From: Deltaproteobacteria bacterium
GTDB lineage: Bacteria; Desulfobacterota; Desulfobulbia; Desulfobulbales; JAGXFP01
Assembly (NCBI GenBank): GCA_020056965.1
Contig: JAGVGT010000025.1
Coordinates: 1-48,001, forward strand
Direction of reading: 5' to 3'
DNA length: 48,001 nucleotides
Translations under genes and position numbers: made by a program
The notes under the pieces: generated by a model
What the model saw: the letters and a program-made list of their open reading frames with translations, nothing else
The model's database searches: none
What the model was told of the DNA's origin: nothing
Part shown: in pieces, positions 41,710-48,001 of the stretch
Numbering within the stretch: the first letter of the stretch is position 1
How the letters are laid out: each line of letters starts with the position of its first letter

Positions 41710-42336
41710 TCAAATCTTGGGGATGCGGATCCGGCTGATCATCAGCGAACCGGAGATGGCGAAGATCAGGACCAGGGGATGAAACTTAAAGCCGGCCAGT
41801 CTGACTTCGCCGAACCAGAGATCCTGGTGGAGCGCACCAAACGAGGCGGCGAGAGCCAAGAGACCGACGATGAGCAGGGAGGTCGGGATCGGGGTGCCTT
41901 CGAAGTACTTGACCTTGTCGCCCCCCTCGGACATCTCCTCGGTGGTCACATTGTAACGGGCCAGGCGCGAGACCCCGCAGGCCACAAAGTAGGCCAGAAT
42001 GATCCGGTCGTACAGTCCCTGCAAACCGCAACCATAGCCGAGCATCGCCGGGGCTACCCCAAAGGAAATAACATCGGCCAGGGAGTCGAGTTCTTTGCCC
42101 ATCGCCGAGGAATTCTGGCGCCATCGGGCAATGCGGCCATCCAGGACGTCGAAGACCAGGGCCGCAAAGACCAGGGTACTGGCAAAGTAGACGTGTGCGA
42201 CCTCACCGGTTTGCAGGTAAGTCATGGTGGAGAATATCGCCCCGGTCCCGCAAATGGCGTTGGCCAGGGTAAACCAGTCGGCCAGATGAAACTCACGAAT
42301 CATCGCCAGGGGCTTGTTGGGTCTGGGTGCTGTCAT
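41710..42336 (-). CDS. pssA: CDP-diacylglycerol-serine O-phosphatidyltransferase
   Basis: 208 residues, about six to eight hydrophobic helices. The CDP-alcohol phosphotransferase motif is complete: DVLDGRIARWRQ, then GKELDSLADVISFG, fitting D-x2-DG-x2-AR-x8-G-x3-D-x3-D. The residues TLANAICG and PTSLLIVGLLAL fit the PssA subfamily that makes phosphatidylserine, the precursor of phosphatidylethanolamine. AGGAG precedes the ATG by ~13 bases. It is the last gene of the usp-transglutaminase-hemerythrin-pssA run, 17 bases after the hemerythrin. Confidence 0.9.
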   Translation of the reverse strand: MTAPRPNKPLAMIREFHLADWFTLANAICGTGAIFSTMTYLQTGEVAHVYFASTLVFAALVFDVLDGRIARWRQNSSAMGKELDSLADVISFGVAPAMLGYGCGLQGLYDRIILAYFVACGVSRLARYNVTTEEMSEGGDKVKYFEGTPIPTSLLIVGLLALAASFGALHQDLWFGEVRLAGFKFHPLVLIFAISGSLMISRIRIPKI

Positions 42337-42353
42337 AGTCGTTCCTTCTCCTG

Positions 42354-42755
42354 TTACTCGATATCGTGCCTGAGCAGAAAATTGGCCAGTAGTTTATCAG
42401 AGGTCACTATATGCTCAGCATACCAATCCAATAGCTTATGCAATAGCGCCGTTGATTTCTCGGCATCATTGAGATTCTTTTCATTAAAAAGTTTATTAAA
42501 GTCTCTGATGAAGTCGTTATGCTGCTCGATATGGGCAGCAGCCAGCGAATAACCATGCTTTTTCATATATTCTTCTTCCAGCTTAAAATGCCCCGTACAG
42601 TATTGCGCCAGAAAATAGGCCGCCTTTTTAAAGGCATTAACGTCATTATTGCCGCTGGTTACTGAAGCAACCAGCATGTTGATGTTGTCGAGCAACTGCC
42701 GGTGTTGAAAATCCTGCCATAACACCCCGTGCTGAAATTCATCCTTCCATTCCAT
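42354..42755 (-). CDS. Bacteriohemerythrin
   Basis: 133 residues from ATG 42755 (AAGG upstream; a GTG three codons earlier is the alternative). All expected iron ligands for the di-iron site are present: H18 (QHRQLL), HFKLEEEYM with His and Glu, HIEQH with two His, and HIVTSDK with His and Asp. Such proteins bind O2 at a di-iron centre and are used for oxygen sensing, delivery or protection in anaerobes. The gene is visibly richer in A+T than its neighbours, especially in the central third (42400-42600), a sign of recent transfer. The position, 17 bases before pssA, makes co-transcription likely. Confidence 0.9.
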   Translation of the reverse strand: MEWKDEFQHGVLWQDFQHRQLLDNINMLVASVTSGNNDVNAFKKAAYFLAQYCTGHFKLEEEYMKKHGYSLAAAHIEQHNDFIRDFNKLFNEKNLNDAEKSTALLHKLLDWYAEHIVTSDKLLANFLLRHDIE

Positions 42756-42804
42756 GCTGTTCACCTTTTCCTATGGTTATTGATTTGCCAGACAGCCACC
42801 GGTT

Positions 42805-44262
42805 TCAATTCTCGACCACTTCGATCCCCAACTTGCCCAGCAGGGCGCCGATCTTGATCTGCTCGTCGGTTTCGCCGTTGACGAAGCGGATGTGGGTAAC
42901 ATCGGCCGGCAGCTGGTTCTTGGTAGTATCCAGAGAAAGCCAGCGCCCGTCCAGACAAACCTCATTCCAGGCATGGTAGTAAAAGGCCCCGGCGTGGTAG
43001 GTGACCCCGGCCGCCACCCGGGTGGGGATGCCGGCCCGGCGGGCCAGGGCGGCAAAGAGGGCGGCGTGCTCGTTGCAGTCGCCCCGGCGGGTCGCCAGGG
43101 TGGTTAGGGCATCGGGGATGCCCAGAACCGGACGCTTCTCCAGATTTTCGTAGACCCAGGCCGCCAGTTTTTTGACCCTGGCCAACTCACCCTTGGTATC
43201 GCCGAGGATGGCCGCGACCTGCTCGCCGATCACCTTGTTGCCCGCCTGAATGTACGGCGTGGAAGCCAGCGCCTCTTTTTGGCTCTCGCAGGCCTTGGCC
43301 GCTTCGGACGGCAGAGTTTCCCGCCGCACGGTCAGTTCAGTGCCGTTCAGCACCTGGCGATCACGGTTCAGGTCGAACTCGCCTTCTTCCGGAAGATTCA
43401 GCCGGAAGCGCAGTTCCTGGCGGGTCGCGTAATCGGCGGGGATTTGCCCCTTGATTCGCACCGAGACACTGCTCAAAATCTCCTTGCCAGCCGCCGGCAG
43501 GTCGGTGGCCAGAAACTCCGGTTCGGCCAGGAAAACGAAGCCGGCCGGCGACTCCTCCTTGATCACCTTGCCTTCGTCGTCCAGCCAGAAACTGATCTTG
43601 ACCCCGGCAAAGGCCTCGCTGAAGTGGTGCAGGCGGTAAATCCGGCCGCTGATCAACTCCTTGTCGTAGCCCAGGTATTCGACCACCGTGTCCTTGCCGG
43701 TCAACGACAGGGGGTCGAAATAGGGCAGGCGAACCTTGTCGCCGCCTTTGAGGTTCTGGGTGAGCAGATAACCGCGCCGGTTGGTCGAGAGATAAGGCGC
43801 CTGGCTGAGCTGAATGGAGTCGTTGATCTCTTCCTTGCCGGTGTTCAGGGTGAAAGCGACCCGGGTGCCCTCCACCTGGCCGCGGGCCCGCATGGTATAG
43901 AAGGGGGAGGTCAGCTGAAAGTCGAAGTCGCGCAACCGCCCGTCCCCGGCCAGCTCCGCCTCGACCAGAAGATGAACGGGGTGGACCTGTTCGAGGATGT
44001 TCAGCCGCAGATAGGCCTCCTGACTGAGATGGCTGCCGCCGGCGGCGTCGGGGACCTGGCGATTTTTCACGTAGCCGATCCGCCCCCCGTGGAAGTAAAC
44101 CCCGGCAAAGCTTTCCTCCCGGCCCTTTTTAATCACTTGGGCCTCGCGGGTATCCAGGGTGCGGATGAAATAGTCGCGCCGCAACAGCAGACCGAAGAGG
44201 ATGGCCCAGAGGAGCAGCAGAGCCAAGCGCAGAAGGTTCTTTTTGTGATTAGGAGCGGGCAT
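42805..44262 (-). CDS. Membrane-anchored transglutaminase-like cysteine protease-fold protein
   Basis: 485 residues. One N-terminal helix (~8-26) anchors a large extracytoplasmic part. The C-terminal third is a transglutaminase-like domain with the catalytic triad: Cys 396 in RRGDCNEHAALF, His 430 in YYHAWNEV and Asp 445 in WLSLDTTK. The long N-terminal region (~40-320) is beta-rich and not recognised. Bacterial members act as periplasmic proteases, amidases or peptide-tag processors. It starts 17 bases after the universal-stress gene. No strong ribosome site is visible, which suggests translational coupling to the gene upstream. Confidence 0.82.
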   Translation of the reverse strand: MPAPNHKKNLLRLALLLLWAILFGLLLRRDYFIRTLDTREAQVIKKGREESFAGVYFHGGRIGYVKNRQVPDAAGGSHLSQEAYLRLNILEQVHPVHLLVEAELAGDGRLRDFDFQLTSPFYTMRARGQVEGTRVAFTLNTGKEEINDSIQLSQAPYLSTNRRGYLLTQNLKGGDKVRLPYFDPLSLTGKDTVVEYLGYDKELISGRIYRLHHFSEAFAGVKISFWLDDEGKVIKEESPAGFVFLAEPEFLATDLPAAGKEILSSVSVRIKGQIPADYATRQELRFRLNLPEEGEFDLNRDRQVLNGTELTVRRETLPSEAAKACESQKEALASTPYIQAGNKVIGEQVAAILGDTKGELARVKKLAAWVYENLEKRPVLGIPDALTTLATRRGDCNEHAALFAALARRAGIPTRVAAGVTYHAGAFYYHAWNEVCLDGRWLSLDTTKNQLPADVTHIRFVNGETDEQIKIGALLGKLGIEVVEN

Positions 44263-44279
44263 GGGAGGAGCGCCCCGCC

Positions 44280-45212
44280 TCAGCCGACAATCCAGATCGC
44301 CACTTCTTCGCCCATCAAGACCACCCGGTCGGAGACCCCCCGGAACATCCCCTTTTTCACATCCTCGCCCCGCCGGCCGATGACGATGGTGCCGAAATCG
44401 TCAATCATGGCCTGGCGGAGAATCTGGCGGGCCGCCTCGATGCCCTTGGCGGTGTGCAGCCAGCTGATGTTTTCCTCGGGGATGCCGCTTTCCAGCAGGA
44501 TCTGCTTGGGGGCGTGAAAGAGCGAGTCCGGCCGACTCAGATGCTCCTCGCACCAAGGCCGCCCCCAACGGTCGTAGAGATCCTGGGGATCGAGGGTGCG
44601 GACCGTCGAGAGCATGGCGGTGGAATGGAAGAGGGTGATCCGGCAACGGGAGCAGCCGGCCAGGACGTGCGAGAGATGGTCCACCGCCATCAGCGAGCAG
44701 AAGGAACCGTCGATGGGCACCAGGAACTTGTGGGAATCGACCTGGCCGTCGATGATCCACAGGGGTACGTCGTGGGCCTTCTCGAAGAGCGAGGCGGAAA
44801 CGCTGCCCATCACCATCTCACCCAGCTTGGAGAGGCCGCGCCGGCCGATGACGATGGCGTCAAACATGCCCTGCCGGGCCTCGTGGAGGATATCGTCAGA
44901 AACGCTGCTGCGGGCCAGCCGCACCTCGGTGCTGATCCGCTCGGCCGCAATTCCCAATTTTTCCAGTCTGGCAATGGCCGTATTCATGTAAGTTTTGGCC
45001 GAACGCAGCCGCTTCTGGGACTCGGGCGGCAGGCTGTTCAGCAATTCCAGCTCGCCCAGCCATTCCTTGCCCGCCGGCAGACTGGCGCAGCTGACCACCG
45101 AGAAGAGATGCAGTTTCATCTCGCCGATCGGCGCAAAGATTTGGCCCAGGTACCGCAGGGTGTTGTTGCTGTAGCTGGAGCCGTCCACCGCCACCAGGAT
45201 CTTTCTCTCCAT
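44280..45212 (-). CDS. Tandem universal stress protein (two UspA domains)
   Basis: 310 residues, about twice the size of a single UspA. Domain 1 (~1-150) starts MERKILVAVDGSSYSNNTLRYL and has the ATP-binding pattern IGRRGLSKLGEMVMGSVSAS. Domain 2 (~155-310) starts FLVPIDGSFCSLMAVDHLS and has IGRRGEDVKKGMFRGVSDRVV, a near-match to G-x2-G-x9-G-S/T. UspA proteins bind ATP or AMP and protect cells under energy or redox stress. GAGGAG lies eight bases before the ATG at 45212, so I drop the upstream five codons. It leads the run of genes that ends with pssA. Confidence 0.87.
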   Translation of the reverse strand: MERKILVAVDGSSYSNNTLRYLGQIFAPIGEMKLHLFSVVSCASLPAGKEWLGELELLNSLPPESQKRLRSAKTYMNTAIARLEKLGIAAERISTEVRLARSSVSDDILHEARQGMFDAIVIGRRGLSKLGEMVMGSVSASLFEKAHDVPLWIIDGQVDSHKFLVPIDGSFCSLMAVDHLSHVLAGCSRCRITLFHSTAMLSTVRTLDPQDLYDRWGRPWCEEHLSRPDSLFHAPKQILLESGIPEENISWLHTAKGIEAARQILRQAMIDDFGTIVIGRRGEDVKKGMFRGVSDRVVLMGEEVAIWIVG

Positions 45213-45235
45213 CTTGATTCTCCTCAAAATTTAGA

Positions 45236-45412
45236 AACCAGAATCGCAAATCCAGAATTCAGAATTCAGAATTCAGAAGCCAGAAGCCAGAATCCGGAAA
45301 CCAGAATCCGGAAACCGGAAGCCGGAGTCAAAATCCAAAATCCGGAATTCCTGCCCCCGGCCCCCTGCCCCTAAATTCTGAATTCTGAATTCTGGCTTCT
45401 GAATTCTGTATT
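45236..45412. repeat. Short-word repeat cluster with inverted ends
   Basis: Left part: CCAGAATTCAGAATTCAGAATTC words (45252-45274), then AGAAGCC/GAATCCGGAAACC words. Right part: inverted AATTCTGAATTCTGAATTCTGGCTTCTGAATTCTG (45374-45408). Same family as at 13225, 14216 and 32459. It fills the gap between kamA and the universal-stress gene, both minus strand. Confidence 0.75.
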
Positions 45413-45421
45413 CTCAAACAC

Positions 45422-46462
45422 CTACTCCGGGTCGGGATAGTCGCAGTAGCCGCCCCGGAAATTCCGGAAGGTATGGACCTTGCCCTCAGGCAAGGCATAA
45501 TCGGGGAGCAGCTGCACCTTGCCGCCGCCGCCGGGCAGATCGATGGCGAATTTGGGTACCGCCAGGCCCGAGGTGTGGCCGTGCAGTTGGCCCATGATTG
45601 CCAACCCCTCCCGGACCGGGGTGCGGAAGTGGTCGGTGCCCCGGCTCAGATCGGCCTGGAATATATAATAGGGTTTTACGCGGATCATTAATAGCTGGTG
45701 CAATAATTTTCTGATCACTTTCGTGTCGTTGTTCACCCCCTTGAGCAGCACGGTCTGACAGCCCAGCGGGATGCCGGCGTCGGCCAGACGCCCGCAGGCC
45801 CGGGCCGCCTCAAGTGTGATCTCGGCCGGGTGGTTGAAGTGGGTGTTGATATAGAGGGGATGAAATTTTTTCAGCAGCCTGGCCAGGGGCGCGGTCACCC
45901 GCTGGGGCAGAGTGCAAGGCACCCGGGTACCGATCCGGATGATCTCCACCGAGGGAATCCGCCGCAGCCCAGAGAGAATCCACTCCAGCCGGTCATCCTC
46001 CAGCAGCAGAGGATCGCCGCCCGAGACCAGCACATCGCGGATGGCCGGGGTCTTTTCCAGGTAGTTCAAGCCGGCCGCCAAGGTGGCCGGGTCGATGTGG
46101 AAGCGATCGGTGCCGACCTTGCGCTTGCGGGTGCAGAAGCGGCAGTACATGGCGCAACCGGAGTTGACCAGGAAGAGGGCCCGGTCCGGATACTTGTGGA
46201 CCAGGTTGGGCACCGGGCTGAAATTTTCCTCACCCAGCGGGTCGGCCGGACAGACCAGGTCGGCCAGCTCCCGGGGGTCGGGGATGGCCTGACGGCCCAG
46301 GGGGTCGTCGGGACGTTCGATCAGCCCCAGGTAGTAGGGGTTGATCCGCATCGGGTAGGTCGCGACCACCTCGCGCAGGGCCTGGCGCTCCACCCGGAAA
46401 CGGGGCGGCAGGTCGGCCGGGTCGGTGATGCTCTCGGAGAGAATTTTCTGCCAGCGGTTCAT
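45422..46462 (-). CDS. KamA-family radical SAM aminomutase (lysine 2,3-aminomutase type)
   Basis: 346 residues. Radical SAM Cys: C103, C107, C110 (SGCAMYCRFC). It retains the lysine-2,3-aminomutase substrate and cofactor sites: D271 in FQADLSRGTDHFRTP, D308 just before PGGGGK and the PLP-binding K315 in DLPGGGGKVQLLPDY. The EpmB branch lacks the PGGGGK motif, so this is not EpmB. Compared with clostridial KamA (~416 residues) the N-terminal part is shorter. The reaction would be lysine to beta-lysine, for degradation or for a compatible solute; the partner acetyltransferase (AblB) is not in the window. The ATG at 46462 lacks a clear ribosome site. Confidence 0.88.
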   Translation of the reverse strand: MNRWQKILSESITDPADLPPRFRVERQALREVVATYPMRINPYYLGLIERPDDPLGRQAIPDPRELADLVCPADPLGEENFSPVPNLVHKYPDRALFLVNSGCAMYCRFCTRKRKVGTDRFHIDPATLAAGLNYLEKTPAIRDVLVSGGDPLLLEDDRLEWILSGLRRIPSVEIIRIGTRVPCTLPQRVTAPLARLLKKFHPLYINTHFNHPAEITLEAARACGRLADAGIPLGCQTVLLKGVNNDTKVIRKLLHQLLMIRVKPYYIFQADLSRGTDHFRTPVREGLAIMGQLHGHTSGLAVPKFAIDLPGGGGKVQLLPDYALPEGKVHTFRNFRGGYCDYPDPE

Positions 46463-46473
46463 GAATTATTGTT

Positions 46474-46606
46474 GATGGACTCGCAAAAAGTCGTCACCCC
46501 GGCGAAGGCCGGGGTCCAGCGCTCTCGTAACCAGTGGGGAATCTGGATTCCGGCTTCCGCCGGAAGGACGATTAAAAGCCTTCCCCAGACTTTTTGCGAG
46601 TTCATC
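46474..46606. repeat. 133-bp palindromic element with GACTTTTTGCGAG ends
   Basis: The ends 46474-46492 (GATGGACTCGCAAAAAGTC) and 46588-46606 are reverse complements at 18 of 19 positions. Inside are two hairpins, CCCCGGCGAAGGCCGGGGT (46497-46515) and TTCCGGCTTCCGCCGGAA (46548-46565). This is the common 'GTCACCCCGGCGAAGGCCGGGGTCCAG' type of dispersed element. It lies in the 317-base gap between divergently transcribed kamA and the malic enzyme gene. The rest of the gap (46607-46779) is AT-richer and likely holds the promoter, but I could not fix one. Confidence 0.75.
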
Positions 46607-46779
46607 ATGGTTGGCAGGGATAAAAATCCGGTAGCGGTCGATGGAAATGATTCACAGATATAATTTGCACTTGCCTCGCCGGTAAGTAAACATAATTGGG
46701 CAGGGGCGGCGACAACTAATCATCACCAGCCCCCTAAAAAGCAGGCCCGCCAACCGGCGACCAGCGGGAGTCAGAGGAA

Positions 46780-48001
46780 ATGTCTCATACCAGCTACGGA
46801 CTGCGCTACGACCAATATGGCCGCACCTCGGAAATCCTGGTCTACGGCCGGGGCAGCCAGGTTCTCAACCACAACTTCATCAACAAGGGCACCGCCTTCA
46901 CCAATCCGGAGCGACTGGCCTTGGGCCTACTGGGCAGCCTGCCGCCGGCGGTACGTCCCCTGGCCGGGCAGGTGGAGGATGCGGCCCGCCAGGTGGCGGC
47001 CAAGACCAGCGACCTCGACAAATTCATATACATCCGCTCGCTCTTCGACCGCAACGCCACCCTGGCCCACGCCCTGATTGCCAGCGATATCGAGAAGTAC
47101 ATGCGGATCATCTACACCCCCACCGTGGGGCTGGCCTGCCAGAACTACTCCTCAATGTTCCGCACCGCCAACGGCCTGCACTTCTATCCCGGCAATATCG
47201 AGCACGCCGAGGAGATACTCCGCCACTACCTGCACCGCGACATCCGGGTGGCGGTGGTCACCGACAACCAGGGCATCCTCGGGATCGGCGACCAGGGGGC
47301 CGGCGGCATTGCCATCTGTCTGGGCAAACTGATGCTCTACACCCAGGGGGCCGGCATCGCCCCCTGGCATTGCCTGCCGATCTCCCTGGATGTCGGCACC
47401 GACAACCAAGGACTTTTGGAGGACCCCTCCTATCTGGGCTGGCGGCATGCGAGGCTGACCGGTCCGGCCTACCTGGATTTCGTCCAACGCTTCGCTCGCG
47501 CCTTCCGCCAGGTCTTTCCCAACGCGATCTGTCAGTGGGAGGATTTCTCCAAGCAGAACGCCTTCGCCATTCGCGACAGCTACCTGCACGACCTGATCTC
47601 CTTCAACGACGACATTCAGGGGACCGGGGCGGTGGTCATGGCCGGGGTGCTGGTCGCCATGCGGAGCAAGGAGGAAAAGTTTGCCGACCAGGTCTTTGTG
47701 GTCAACGGGGCCGGGGCGGGCGGGGTTGGCGTGGCCGAACAACTCTGCCTGGGCCTAAAGGAAGCCGGATTGTCCGAGAGCGAGGCCCGTAGCCGCATCT
47801 ACACCCTGGACCACCAGGGGCTGGTGGTAAGAACCAGAAACCACGAGCCTTACAAGGACCACTTCGCCCGGGAACCCGAAGCACTGGACTGGCTGCACAC
47901 CGAAGAGGACGGCCGCCTGCTCAACGTGGTCCGCCGGACCGGGGCAACGGTGCTGATCGGCACCTCCGGCCAGACCGGACTCTTCACCCGGGCGGTGGTG
48001 G
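46780..48001 (+). CDS. NAD-dependent malic enzyme (3' end outside window)
   Basis: 407 residues visible from ATG 46780 (GAGGAA adjacent upstream). The frame is open to the window edge; full family members are ~540-570 residues. Signatures of the large malic enzymes: YTPTVGLACQNYS, GILGIGDQGAGGIAICLGKL (with the catalytic Lys), CQWEDFSKQNAF (metal-binding acidic residue), FNDDIQGTGAVV and the NAD-binding FVVNGAGAGGVGVAEQL. It oxidatively decarboxylates malate to pyruvate, making NADH. Maintenance of catalytic and cofactor motifs suggests a working enzyme. The promoter region upstream contains a palindromic element. Confidence 0.92.
   Translation, partial: MSHTSYGLRYDQYGRTSEILVYGRGSQVLNHNFINKGTAFTNPERLALGLLGSLPPAVRPLAGQVEDAARQVAAKTSDLDKFIYIRSLFDRNATLAHALIASDIEKYMRIIYTPTVGLACQNYSSMFRTANGLHFYPGNIEHAEEILRHYLHRDIRVAVVTDNQGILGIGDQGAGGIAICLGKLMLYTQGAGIAPWHCLPISLDVGTDNQGLLEDPSYLGWRHARLTGPAYLDFVQRFARAFRQVFPNAICQWEDFSKQNAFAIRDSYLHDLISFNDDIQGTGAVVMAGVLVAMRSKEEKFADQVFVVNGAGAGGVGVAEQLCLGLKEAGLSESEARSRIYTLDHQGLVVRTRNHEPYKDHFAREPEALDWLHTEEDGRLLNVVRRTGATVLIGTSGQTGLFTRAVV

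Overview
The window looks like part of a GC-rich chromosome from an anaerobic or microaerophilic Gram-negative bacterium. Desulfobacterota-type lineages (Desulfuromonadales or Desulfobulbales) fit best. This is an inference from gene content: an unusually dense set of PAS-rich hybrid kinases with an HDFNN phosphoacceptor box, a YedF/LysR pair of the kind linked to selenium metabolism, a NapH-like membrane ferredoxin, a KamA-family aminomutase, a bacteriohemerythrin and type II secretion GspB. Outer-membrane barrels and a lipoprotein confirm a double-membrane envelope. I saw no rRNA, tRNA, CRISPR array, prophage or transposase.

Layout. (1) 1-4503, plus strand: the end of gspB, a PilZ-like protein, a 12-helix ABC-exporter-like membrane protein and a ComM/YifB ATPase. 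(2) 4861-28856, all minus strand: a 24-kb signalling island with seven large sensor kinases, two stand-alone receivers, a PhnD-like binding lipoprotein, a porin and a four-helix-bundle protein. Five of the kinases share almost the same HisKA-HATPase-REC core and differ in their sensor halves. None carries a DNA-binding or cyclic-di-GMP output domain. (3) 29054-34019, minus strand: a three-gene operon for exported proteins (Gly-rich peptide, OB-fold-like protein, outer-membrane barrel) preceded by a candidate sigma-54 promoter and next to an NtrC-type regulator and a ZraS-like kinase. (4) 34103-36313, minus strand: psiE-like, serA and a small unknown gene. (5) 36827-41620, plus strand: yedF-like, lysR, a 54-residue membrane peptide coupled to a NapH-like Fe-S protein, DUF302, a BASS/ACR3-like transporter and a Phd/ParE-type toxin-antitoxin pair. 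(6) 41710-46462, minus strand: a tight run usp - transglutaminase - hemerythrin - pssA, preceded by kamA. (7) 46780 to the end: a malic enzyme cut by the window edge.

Almost every long intergenic gap holds a palindromic or tandem repeat. One short-word family (GAATTCAGAAGCCAG-like, with a CCAAAATCC variant) recurs at about seven places, often as long inverted repeats. In one case it supplies the start region and first residues of a kinase gene. The points most worth following are the modular kinase island, the sigma-54-controlled export operon, the PhnD/kinase operon, the Cys-rich sensor domains and the repeat family.
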